Of a stretch of DNA of 64,000 nt, positions 44,746 through 52,409 are shown in pieces. Location of the stretch: positions 1-64,000 of the forward strand of contig DATBQE010000239.1 in assembly GCA_036561005.1 (NCBI GenBank). Direction: 5' to 3'. The DNA comes from PKWO01 sp036561005. GTDB taxonomy: Bacteria > Pseudomonadota > Gammaproteobacteria > Burkholderiales > Burkholderiaceae_D. The translations under genes and the position numbers were made by a program. Position 1 is the stretch's first letter; each line of letters begins with the position of its first letter. The notes beneath the pieces were generated by a model. The model had not been told where the DNA came from. It was given only the letters and a program-made list of their open reading frames with translations, and did no database searches.

Positions 44746-45219
44746 ATGCAAAAATTATTGACCATTAGGCGGTTCGTCGCAGTATTGCTCGCAATCTGCT
44801 TTGTATTGCCACTTTCGAAGTGCACTTCAACGGTTGACCCGGATGGACGCGTTGTAGCTGCCGCTACATACCTGCGCGCTTATGACGTGGTGAAAGGAGG
44901 TTGGACCGATATTCATGGACAGAATTTGCAGAACGGTATCGTTACTATATTCGCCGCAGTCGTTGTTTTTTTTCTTCCATTCGTTTGCTTAACATTAAAC
45001 GATGTTGCGCAATCGGTTATACATTTTGTCGCATCCTTTCCGGCAGGCTACGTGCTTTATTGTTGGGTATTCCTATTTGGCAGCGCCCCGCAATATGGAG
45101 GGATCGTAGCGGTCGGGTGCTGGCTAATTTTATTCGTCATCAGCACGTTTTGCATTCTTCGACGCTGGCCATTTAGACGACTGTTCAACAGTACTGTAGA
45201 CGGTGCGAGGAACTCGTGA
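44746..45219 (+). CDS. Small membrane protein, possibly lipoprotein
   Basis: 157 residues from ATG 44746; an upstream in-frame start at 44677 is less likely. The N-terminus (FVAVLLAICFVLPLSKCTST) looks like a signal with a Cys where a lipobox could be, and two or three further helices follow (GIVTIFAAVVVFFLPFVCL; VIHFVASFPAGYVLYCWVFLF; VAVGCWLILFVISTFCIL). Its A/T content is higher than its neighbours and it is flanked by two copies of a palindromic repeat, so it may have been acquired. Function unknown. Confidence 0.6.
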   Translation: MQKLLTIRRFVAVLLAICFVLPLSKCTSTVDPDGRVVAAATYLRAYDVVKGGWTDIHGQNLQNGIVTIFAAVVVFFLPFVCLTLNDVAQSVIHFVASFPAGYVLYCWVFLFGSAPQYGGIVAVGCWLILFVISTFCILRRWPFRRLFNSTVDGARNS

Positions 45220-45263
45220 ACCGCATCGGCCAATCGGAAAAGATCATGGTGCTTCTCAGTCGG

Positions 45264-45370
45264 GTTAGCAACCGTGCCCAGGCGAAACTCGATTCGTGAA
45301 ACATCACGTTGCTTTTGCAAGTCGCACTGCTTGTGTGCGACAAACGCGTGGGCGCGGGTGCCCACGCTAC
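45264..45370. repeat. Palindromic repeat element, copy B
   Basis: Second copy of the element at 44489-44593: shares GTGCCCA near the start, ATTCG...GAAA, GTCG-ACTGCTTGTGTGCGA and ACGCGTGGG near the end, with CGGGTGCCCACGCTAC closing it. It lies downstream of the small membrane-protein gene in the same orientation as copy A. Confidence 0.65.
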
Positions 45371-45374
45371 TCGG

Positions 45375-45465
45375 CTGCCCGCTTGCGGGAGAGCAAGTTT
45401 GCCAGACGCACGAAAACCCTCTGCCTACCGCGGCCAACCCATACGCTTCTCCCGTAAGCGGGCAG
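45375..45465. repeat. Long inverted repeat next to copy B
   Basis: CTGCCCGCTTGCGGGAGA (45375-45392) pairs with TCTCCCGTAAGCGGGCAG (45448-45465), 18 bases per arm with one G-T pair, around a 55-base loop. It lies between the repeat element and the end of ntrC (45605) and could act as a transcription end for either side, though no T-run adjoins it. No gene is seen in 45220-45604. Confidence 0.65.
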
Positions 45466-45604
45466 AGGGAAAGTCACGCCATGAGTTGTGAGTAACGATT
45501 AGTGTCGACGCGGGGACGACAGAGGGGGGCCAAGCCGCGAAAATGCTTTCATGCACTCACAAAAAAAACCGGCGCAACGAATGTCGAAAACCTGAGCCAA
45601 CCCC

Positions 45605-47125
45605 TCAATCGTCCTTCGCCCCATCAATCCCCAGTTCATGAATCTTGCGTGTAATGGTATTGCGCCCTATTCCCAGCCGCACGGCCGCATCGTTCTTGCG
45701 CCCATGCGTATGCTTGAGCGCCGCCTTGATCAGCGTGGATTCGAACAGGCGCCCCAGTGCGTCCATCACTTCGGGTTGGCCGGCACTGAGCATTTGTGCG
45801 GCTTCGCTTTCCAATAGCGTGACCCAGTTCGACTTGTCGAATTTGTCGGCCAGCAGCGCGTCGGAACCATTGGTGCCGCCGATTGCAGCGGGCATGCCGG
45901 CAGGCGCATGCTGCGGCGCCGGCTGCGCATAGCTGGCTGGCTGACTGAGCGGCGCGGCATAGGCTTGCGGCTGCGTGTCGATCAGTTCGGGCGGCAGGTC
46001 CTTGGTTTCCACGGTCTGACCCGGCGCCATGACGGTGATCCAGTTGCACAGGTTTTCCAGTTGGCGCACATTGCCGGGGAAGTCGAGCAGGCTGAGGAAT
46101 TGCATGGCGTTGTCGGACAGGCGCTTGGCTTCCACGCCGAGCTGCTTGGCGCTTTGCGCCAGGAAAAAGCGCGCCAGGATGGGGATGTCTTCGCGCCGCT
46201 CGCGCAAGGACGGCAGGCGAAGGCGGATGACGTTCAAGCGATGGTACAAGTCTTCGCGGAACAGGCCGTCGCGCACGCGCTGCTCCAGGTTTTGATGGGT
46301 TGCCGCAATCACGCGCACGTTGGCCTTCAAGGGCTGATGGCCGCCGACACGATAGAAGTGCCCGTCCGACAGCACGCGCAGCAAACGTGTCTGCAGGTCG
46401 AACGGCATGTCGCCGATCTCATCGAGAAACAGCGTGCCGTCTTCGGCCTGCTCGAAGCGGCCGCGCCGCGTTGCCTGCGCGCCGGTGAACGCGCCGCGCT
46501 CATGGCCGAACAGTTCCGACTCCAGCAATTCCTTTGGAATGGCTGCCGTGTTGAGGGCGATGAACGGTTGCGAGCCGCGCGGGCTGTGCTTGTGCAGCGC
46601 ACGCGCGACCAGTTCCTTGCCCGAGCCCGATTCGCCGGTAATGAGCACCGTGACGTTCGATTGCGAAAGCCGACCGATGGCGCGGAACACGTCCTGCATG
46701 GCTGGCGCCTGGCCGAGAATTTCCGGCGGCGTAATGGTCGATTGCTCGACGATGGCTTCACGCAGGCTTTCTTCAAGCGCACGCCGGATCAGCTCGACGG
46801 CCTTGTCCACGTCGAACGGTTTGGCGAGGTATTCGAAGGCGCCGCCCTGGAAGGCCGCCACGGCGGAGTCGAGGTCGGAGAATGCGGTGATGATGATGAC
46901 CGGCAGGCCGGGATGGCGCGCCTTCACTTCCTGCAGCAGTTTGAGCCCCGATTCACCCGGCATGCGGATGTCGGACACCAGCACCTGCGGCAAGCCGCTG
47001 TTCAAGGCTTCAATGGCATCGCGCGCATTGGAAAAGCTTCGCGTTGCCAGGTTTTCTCGCGCCAGTGCTTTTTCAAGCACCCAGCGGATCGACTCGTCGT
47101 CGTCTACGATCCAGATTGGTTTCAT
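45605..47125 (-). CDS. glnG: Nitrogen regulator NtrC (GlnG)
   Basis: 506 residues. Receiver with Asp52 (LVSDIRMPGESG), AAA+ sigma-54 activator domain with Walker A GESGSGKE, the sigma-54 contact GAFTGA (RGAFTGAQATRRG) and GDMPFDLQTRLLRVL, a Pro/Ala/Gln-rich linker (~390-440), and a Fis-type helix-turn-helix at the end (ALKHTHGRKNDAAVRLGIGRNTITRKI). When phosphorylated by NtrB it binds upstream sites and activates sigma-54 promoters such as that of glnA, 3.7 kb upstream on the same strand. Confidence 0.97.
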   Translation of the reverse strand: MKPIWIVDDDESIRWVLEKALARENLATRSFSNARDAIEALNSGLPQVLVSDIRMPGESGLKLLQEVKARHPGLPVIIITAFSDLDSAVAAFQGGAFEYLAKPFDVDKAVELIRRALEESLREAIVEQSTITPPEILGQAPAMQDVFRAIGRLSQSNVTVLITGESGSGKELVARALHKHSPRGSQPFIALNTAAIPKELLESELFGHERGAFTGAQATRRGRFEQAEDGTLFLDEIGDMPFDLQTRLLRVLSDGHFYRVGGHQPLKANVRVIAATHQNLEQRVRDGLFREDLYHRLNVIRLRLPSLRERREDIPILARFFLAQSAKQLGVEAKRLSDNAMQFLSLLDFPGNVRQLENLCNWITVMAPGQTVETKDLPPELIDTQPQAYAAPLSQPASYAQPAPQHAPAGMPAAIGGTNGSDALLADKFDKSNWVTLLESEAAQMLSAGQPEVMDALGRLFESTLIKAALKHTHGRKNDAAVRLGIGRNTITRKIHELGIDGAKDD

Positions 47126-47208
47126 TGTTCCTCTTGCCGCCTGAGTTGCACTTTCATGCGCCTGCGGAAATCGTGGCGAGCGGTCCCATACCGGATCGAC
47201 GAGCGCAA

Positions 47209-47289
47209 CCGTACGGAGGTACGGCTTGGCAGGGTGTTCGGACGATCAGCTCGTCCGCCTGCGTAGCGGTGTCTGCCAACAAACAGACA
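47209..47289. repeat. Three consecutive hairpins between ntrB and ntrC
   Basis: CCGTACggagGTACGG (47209-47224), GGACGA-N5-TCGTCC (47240-47256) and TGTCTG-N8-CAGACA (47270-47289) lie in a row in the 219-base gap. Each stem is perfect. No T-run follows, so they are more likely processing or attenuation structures than full terminators. Confidence 0.6.
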
Positions 47290-47344
47290 CTGCCAGCGTT
47301 CAAAGACCCGGATTGGCCCACGCAACAGATTTTCGAAAGGCGCA

Positions 47345-48490
47345 TCAAGGCAACGGTATCAACATTCTAAAATCCGTGTACCCCGGACGACTTTCGCATT
47401 CGATCACGCCCTGATGCTGTTGCACGAAGGTTTGCGCCAAGGTCAATCCTAATCCGCTTCCGCCTTCGCGCCCAGAGACCAGGGGGTAAAAAATGCGATC
47501 ATAAATCTCCAACGGGATACCCGGTCCATTGTCGATGATATGCAAGTCTAATGCCAGCCGGTAGCGCACCTTGGCCAGCGTCACCTGGCGCGCGACCCGT
47601 GTCACAAATGTCAGTTGGGCATCACCGGCCTGGATGCGCTCGGACAAGGCCTGCGCCGCGTTGTGGGTAATGTTCAACACCGCCTGGATCAACTGTTCCT
47701 TGTCGCCGCGAAATTCGGGCACCGAGAGGTCATAATCGCGCTTGATAGTGAGGCCGACGGGGAATTCGGCCACGATCAGGCTGCGCACGCGCTCGCACAC
47801 CTCGTGGATGTTGACGTCGCCCACGATGTGCGGCAGCCGGTGCGGCGCCAGCAGGCGGTCCACCAGGGTTTGCAGGCGGTCGGCTTCCTTGATGATGACC
47901 TGGGTGTATTCGCGCAATTCCTTCAATTGCCGTTCGGGCAATTCGAGTTCGAGCAATTGTGCGGCGCCGCGTATGCCGCCGAGCGGGTTCTTGATCTCAT
48001 GCGCAAGGTTGCGGATCAGCTCTTTGTTGGCCTGGCTCTGGTCGAGAATGCGCTCTTCGCGGTCCACCTTCAGTTGCTGCACGTTTTCGCGCAATTCGAT
48101 CAACACCGGGATGTCGGCATCGTCCAAGGCCGTCACCACGACGTGCACCTGCAGCGATTCACGGCCGGCGCGCTCGAGCGTCAAGTCCAGGCGCTTGTCG
48201 GCGAACTGGCGCGCGCGTGCCTGGCGGAACACGTCGATCAGCTCCTGGCCGTTCTGGAACACCTCGTCGAGGCGCAAATGCTGCAAGGCCTTGGCAGAGC
48301 TTTCGAGCAGATTTTCCGCAGCGGCATTGACGTAGGTCACGCGTCCCTCGGCATCGAGGATGATGACCGACGAGGCCAGCAAATCGAGCCCGCTCAAGTC
48401 GCGCGACGCCGCCGTCTGCGGCTTGTTGGGCACCTCTTTCGCGCCCGCTTTCATCGCCTTGCCTGCGCCCTTGTTTTCGCCAGTTTCCAA
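47345..48490 (-). CDS. glnL: Nitrogen sensor kinase NtrB (GlnL)
   Basis: 381 residues. A short Lys/Ala-rich start, PAS domain (~35-130; DLLASSVIILDAEGRVTYVN), HisKA with His164 (NLAHEIKNPLGGIRGAAQLLE), and HATPase (QAVLNITHNAAQAL; DNGPGIP; GREGGSGLGLTLAQTFV). No membrane helix, as expected for a cytoplasmic kinase controlled by the PII protein. It phosphorylates NtrC under nitrogen shortage. ntrC follows 219 bases downstream. Confidence 0.96.
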   Translation of the reverse strand: METGENKGAGKAMKAGAKEVPNKPQTAASRDLSGLDLLASSVIILDAEGRVTYVNAAAENLLESSAKALQHLRLDEVFQNGQELIDVFRQARARQFADKRLDLTLERAGRESLQVHVVVTALDDADIPVLIELRENVQQLKVDREERILDQSQANKELIRNLAHEIKNPLGGIRGAAQLLELELPERQLKELREYTQVIIKEADRLQTLVDRLLAPHRLPHIVGDVNIHEVCERVRSLIVAEFPVGLTIKRDYDLSVPEFRGDKEQLIQAVLNITHNAAQALSERIQAGDAQLTFVTRVARQVTLAKVRYRLALDLHIIDNGPGIPLEIYDRIFYPLVSGREGGSGLGLTLAQTFVQQHQGVIECESRPGYTDFRMLIPLP

Positions 48491-48501
48491 AATTCGTTCC
48501 C

Positions 48502-48529
48502 AAAAAAATAGGCCGCATGGCGCGGCCTC
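48502..48529 (-). terminator. Intrinsic terminator after the DUF4124 gene
   Basis: On the minus strand AGGCCGC, loop GCCAT, GCGGCCT, then A and a run of seven T (complement of 48502-48508). It starts about 20 bases after the stop at 48550 and ends just before the ntrB start, so ntrBC probably relies on read-through or a promoter inside this gap. Confidence 0.85.
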
Positions 48530-48549
48530 AGTTTCCGATCGCGCGATGC

Positions 48550-49071
48550 TTATCGCGCGTCGCCCGACTCGCGCTTCAATTCGCGTTGCAGGGCTTCGAT
48601 GTTTTTCTCGGTGCGGCTGATGTTGTCGCGCATGGCCGTCACGCGTTCCTGGTATTTGGAATAATTGTGCTCGTCACCCTGGCGTTCCGGCTCGCCGTTG
48701 TTGTAGTCCTTCTTCAAGGCGGCAAGCTTGTCCTGCTCGCTCTTCATCTCGTCGAGCAGAATCTGGCGCCGGTCGTTGTCGCGTGACTTTTGCGTGGTGC
48801 TGTCGACGCGCGGGAAGTCGGACGGCGACGCCGACGACGACGACTTCAGCGAAGCCGTTTGCACGGTGGCGCTGCGCTTGCTCGGTGCGGGGATGACGCT
48901 CACGCCTTCCAGATCCATCTTCTTGCAATCCTTGACCGGGCCGGTGTTCTTGAACTCGATCGTGCCGTTGGCGCCGACGCATTTATAGATTTCACCTTCC
49001 GCTTGTGCGGTCCCCATTGCCCCAGTAAATCCGAGTAAAGCGGCAAGAAGTGCTAAAAGTTGATGTTTCAT
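48550..49071 (-). CDS. Exported DUF4124 protein
   Basis: 173 residues from ATG 49071, the start of a signal peptide (MKHQLLALLAALLGFTGAMGTAQA); the frame extends upstream but without signal. The DUF4124 domain follows at once (EGEIYKCVGANGTIEFKNTGPVKDCKKMDL) with its two cysteines. A Ser-rich linker leads to a charged helical C-terminus with heptads (LLDEMKSEQDKLAALKKDY; RDNISRTEKNIEALQRELKRE), a probable coiled coil. Betaproteobacteria often carry such a gene between glnA and ntrB; its job is unknown. Confidence 0.9.
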   Translation of the reverse strand: MKHQLLALLAALLGFTGAMGTAQAEGEIYKCVGANGTIEFKNTGPVKDCKKMDLEGVSVIPAPSKRSATVQTASLKSSSSASPSDFPRVDSTTQKSRDNDRRQILLDEMKSEQDKLAALKKDYNNGEPERQGDEHNYSKYQERVTAMRDNISRTEKNIEALQRELKRESGDAR

Positions 49072-49208
49072 AAACTTTTGGTACAAACCTTGATGGCGGA
49101 CTGGTAGTTTAGGATAAGAATCATTGCAGTACAAACATTTGTTAAACGAATTTCGAATTGACGCAACAATTTCATGCCCAAGTCACATCTTTCTCATGAC
49201 ATGAAGGC

Positions 49209-49239
49209 AAAAAAGCGGAAAGCCTGGGGCTTTCCGCTT
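49209..49239 (-). terminator. Intrinsic terminator of glnA
   Basis: AAGCGGAAAGCC and GGCTTTCCGCTT pair in a 12-bp stem with a 3-base loop, followed on the minus strand by six T (complement of 49209-49214). It lies about 65 bases after the glnA stop, so much glnA mRNA should end here. Confidence 0.93.
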
Positions 49240-49303
49240 CTTAACGCATGCTCAATTTAACAATTGCGTGCCACCTTGACTACGGTTGGCACGCCCTCCT
49301 AAA

Positions 49304-50719
49304 TTACAGCGAGTAGTACATGTCGAACTCGACCGGGTGTGTCGTCATGCGGAAACGTGTCACTTCAGCTTGCTTCAGTTCGATGTAGGCATCGATCATG
49401 GTGTCGCTGAACACGCCGCCGCGGGTCAGGAACTCGCGGTCCTTGTCGAGGTATTCCAGCGCTTGTTCGAGCGAGGAGCACACGGTTGGGATCAGCGCGT
49501 CTTCTTCCGGCGGCAGGTGGTACAGGTCCTTCGAGGCAGCTTCGCCCGGATGGATCTTGTTTTGCACGCCGTCGAGACCTGCCATCAGCAGAGCCGAGAA
49601 GCACAGGTAAGGATTAGCCAGCGGGTCCGGGAAACGCGTTTCGATGCGGCGGCCCTTTGGATTGGGCACGTGCGGAATACGGATCGAAGCCGAACGGTTA
49701 CGCGACGAGTAAGCCAGCTTGACCGGTGCTTCAAAGCCTGGGACCAGACGCTTGTAGGAGTTTGTGCCGGGGTTGGTGATCGCGTTCAAAGCGCGGGCAT
49801 GCTTGATGATGCCGCCGATGTAGTACAGCGCGAATTCCGACAGACCTGCATAGCCGTCGCCGGCGAACAGGTTCTTGCCGTCTTTCCAGACCGATTGGTG
49901 CACGTGCATGCCCGAACCGTTGTCGCCAACGATAGGCTTCGGCATGAAAGTCGCAGTCTTGCCGTAAGTGTGGGCGACGTTCCAGACGACATACTTCAGG
50001 TTCTGGGTCCAGTCGGCGCGCTCGACCAGGGTCGAGAACTTGGTGCCGATTTCATTTTGACCGGCGCCGGCCACTTCGTGGTGGTGCACTTCAACGGGGA
50101 TGCCGAGCGATTCGAGGATCAGGCACATTTCCGAACGCATGTCCTGGAAGCTGTCGACCGGTGGAACCGGGAAATAGCCGCCCTTGACTGCCGGACGATG
50201 GCCGGTGTTGCCGCCTTCGAGCTTTTCGCCGGTGGACCACGATGCTTCTTCGGAATCGATCTGCACGAAGCAGCCGGACATGTCGATCTTCCAGCGCACG
50301 CCGTCGAAAATGAAGAATTCTGGTTCCGGACCGAAGTAGGCTGTGTCGCCCAGGCCGGAGGACTTCAGGTAAGCTTCTGCGCGCTTGGCGATCGAACGCG
50401 GGTCGCGGTCATAGCCCTTGCCGTCGGAAGGTTCGATCACGTCGCATTGCATGAACAACGTGGTTTCTTCCATGAACGGATCGATGTTGGCGGTGTTCGG
50501 GTCTGGCATCAGGATCATGTCCGACGCTTCGATACCCTTCCAGCCGGCGATCGAGGAGCCGTCGAATGCGTGGCCGGATTCGAACTTGTCAATATCGAAG
50601 GCCGATACCGGAACCGTAACGTGCTGTTCCTTGCCCCGTGTGTCAGCAAAGCGGAAATCAACGAATTTAACTTCGTTGTCTTTCGCCATCTTCAAGACCT
50701 CTGCGGCCGTCATTGCCAT
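49304..50719 (-). CDS. glnA: Glutamine synthetase type I
   Basis: 471 residues, ATG 50719 with GGGAG six bases upstream. Beta-grasp start with KFVDFRFADTRGKEQHVTVP, SSIAGW loop, metal ligands in FGPEPEFFIFD and HHEVAGAGQNEIG, ATP site GSGMHVHQS, and the adenylylation Tyr400 in KDLYHLPPEE. It makes glutamine from glutamate, ammonia and ATP as a dodecamer. The adenylylation tyrosine indicates control by GlnE/PII as well as by NtrC at the sigma-54 promoter upstream. Confidence 0.98.
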   Translation of the reverse strand: MAMTAAEVLKMAKDNEVKFVDFRFADTRGKEQHVTVPVSAFDIDKFESGHAFDGSSIAGWKGIEASDMILMPDPNTANIDPFMEETTLFMQCDVIEPSDGKGYDRDPRSIAKRAEAYLKSSGLGDTAYFGPEPEFFIFDGVRWKIDMSGCFVQIDSEEASWSTGEKLEGGNTGHRPAVKGGYFPVPPVDSFQDMRSEMCLILESLGIPVEVHHHEVAGAGQNEIGTKFSTLVERADWTQNLKYVVWNVAHTYGKTATFMPKPIVGDNGSGMHVHQSVWKDGKNLFAGDGYAGLSEFALYYIGGIIKHARALNAITNPGTNSYKRLVPGFEAPVKLAYSSRNRSASIRIPHVPNPKGRRIETRFPDPLANPYLCFSALLMAGLDGVQNKIHPGEAASKDLYHLPPEEDALIPTVCSSLEQALEYLDKDREFLTRGGVFSDTMIDAYIELKQAEVTRFRMTTHPVEFDMYYSL

Positions 50720-50865
50720 GCGAATCTCCCTAAAATGAGCAAATCAATGAAAAAATTGGGTTTTGAGCCGACTAAAGCGCCGCTTCGAGGAAATTTCCAA
50801 GAAGCAACGCACTACATGCATTTGGGTATGAACCGAAGTGCGACCAGAACTCGGAATAAATCATA

Positions 50866-50880
50866 GCAGATTCCGTGCCA
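50866..50880 (-). promoter_or_regulatory. Sigma-54 promoter of glnA
   Basis: On the minus strand TGGCAC-GGAAT-CTGC (complement of 50880 to 50866): GG and GC are ten bases apart as required for -24/-12, with one mismatch (C for T) to TGGCAC-N5-TTGC. It lies about 150 bases before the glnA start. Expected transcription start near 50855. Confidence 0.8.
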
Positions 50881-50987
50881 CCACCCGTATCAAAATAGAG
50901 CGCCCTGCACTCCGATGATGCACCGGGGATATGACAAATTGATGTCTTTTTAGAGGATTTTAAGGCGAAATTGCACGAGGATTAGTT

Positions 50988-51073
50988 TGCACCAAAAAAG
51001 AACGTGAAAAATAAAAATGCACCAAAAATAAACAATTTGTTGTCAGTCTGACTTTTTGCGACATTTTGGTGCA
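50988..51073 (-). promoter_or_regulatory. NtrC enhancer sites upstream of glnA
   Basis: TGCGACATTTTGGTGCA at 51057-51073 fits the NtrC site TGCACC-N5-GGTGCA with one mismatch and lies about 180 bases upstream of the sigma-54 promoter. Two further half-sites, TGCACC at 50988-50993 and 51018-51023, each followed by an A-run, lie between. This arrangement supports looping activation by NtrC. The rest of 50720-51186 holds no gene. Confidence 0.7.
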
Positions 51074-51186
51074 TGCAATACCACTCATGCCATGCGGTTG
51101 CTACCAATCTGATACCAGTCAAATACCACGCCAGATTTACAAAAAGCAGCCGGCCGGCCTGCTGCAGCCGTATTCTTCGCCTCGCG

Positions 51187-51705
51187 TCAGTCCTCGTCTT
51201 GTTTGAGCAGTTTGCCGTCGTCCGACAGGAACTGTGCGCCCAGTTCAAAGATGGCGTCGCCCGACAAAACACGCGGCACCAGGGGCAGCAACTCCTGCTC
51301 TTCCTTCATCAGGCGCAATTGCAGGTTGCTGCAATACAGTTCCATGGCCCGACGCAATTCCTTTTGCCTGGCCACGCCATGTTGAAACGCCAGTTGCAAT
51401 TGCTGCGGCAGGGTCTGGACGATCTTCAGGCAAAAGCTGCTCAGCGCTTCGAGCTCGTCGAGCAGCAGGTCGGCCTCGCGGGTGGCGCTCTTGATGGCGG
51501 GGATCACATACTGCTCCATCTTGCGCGAATGGAACAGGCGTTCGAACTGGGTGAGTTTATGGATCACGGCCTCAACGCTGGCGAGATCGATTTCCTGCAG
51601 GTTCTTCCAGACATGCGAAATGCTTTGCTGCAAGCGGGCCAGCACGCGGCGGGCTTTTTGCTGTTCGGCGGACAGGACGACGATGGAATAGGTGGCTGTG
51701 AGCAT
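51187..51705 (-). CDS. Hemerythrin-like helical protein
   Basis: 172 residues from ATG 51705. All-helical, with FERLFHSRKMEQYVIPAI and LMKEEQELLPLVPRVL resembling the H..E.....P and EE..L.PL parts of hemerythrin HHE domains, so a di-iron or related site is possible, though not all His ligands are evident. Not a canonical member. It lies between the glnA control region and a response regulator gene on the opposite strand; 51706-52013 between them holds no gene. Confidence 0.5.
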   Translation of the reverse strand: MLTATYSIVVLSAEQQKARRVLARLQQSISHVWKNLQEIDLASVEAVIHKLTQFERLFHSRKMEQYVIPAIKSATREADLLLDELEALSSFCLKIVQTLPQQLQLAFQHGVARQKELRRAMELYCSNLQLRLMKEEQELLPLVPRVLSGDAIFELGAQFLSDDGKLLKQDED

Positions 51706-52013
51706 CAGGCTTCCTTGGCATAACTTGAGATAACATAAAGGCAAACTGCTGCATATGTGGCAGCGCATGGAGGCTGGTTCCATCGGCGCCGGCACAATTG
51801 CGGCAAAAGCTGCTTATCGACCGCGCGAGCGGCCGAAGGTTCCGGGATACGCAAGCATACGCGCGAATTGGAAAGTCGGCCGGCTCCCGGCATATTTCAT
51901 GATGCCCGGATTGCGCATCGCGGCCTGAACGTTTCTCGCCTGCCGCGATTGGCATGGCCCATCGCCGTCCTCATGGTGTATTCTGAGGTGAACGGACAAA
52001 CAGGGGACAAGCG

Positions 52014-52397
52014 TTGCTGAAACCCAAATCGCTCAACGTAGTCATCATCGACGACAACGAAACCATGCGCGCCATGCTGCGCATGATCATTCAAGGCGAC
52101 ACATATAACGTTATCGGTGAAGCCAATAATGGGCGAACCGGCCTGGAACGGGCCAAACGCCTGAAACCGGATATCGTGTGCCTCGATATCCTGATGCCGG
52201 AGCTCGATGGCCTCGATGTGCTCGTCGAACTGAAGCAGGCCCTGCCCGATACGCGCGTCTTGATGGTCACCGCCAGCAATGAGCGCGCCACAGTACTCAA
52301 GGCGATCGCGCTCGGTGCCAGTGGCTTCATTCTCAAGCCGTTCAATACCGGGGTGGTGCTCGACACGCTGGCCAAGGCGGCCGTCACGCCGAAATGA
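52014..52397 (+). CDS. Single-domain response regulator (CheY-like)
   Basis: 127 residues, TTG start with AGGGGA seven bases upstream. A lone receiver: acidic pair in VVIIDDNE, phospho-Asp58 (DIVCLDILMPELDG), Thr in MVTASN and Lys in FILKPFN. With no output domain it must act by protein contact or in a phosphorelay. It converges on the 3' end of a giant hybrid kinase gene (52410), with 12 bases between, and could take phosphate from that kinase's HPt domain. Confidence 0.92.
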   Translation: MLKPKSLNVVIIDDNETMRAMLRMIIQGDTYNVIGEANNGRTGLERAKRLKPDIVCLDILMPELDGLDVLVELKQALPDTRVLMVTASNERATVLKAIALGASGFILKPFNTGVVLDTLAKAAVTPK

Positions 52398-52409
52398 TAC
52401 GAGCGCCGG

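Noticed and set aside
50982..51272. A 96-codon frame in the glnA control region
   Set aside because: It lies over NtrC sites and overlaps the hemerythrin-like gene; product is not natural-looking.
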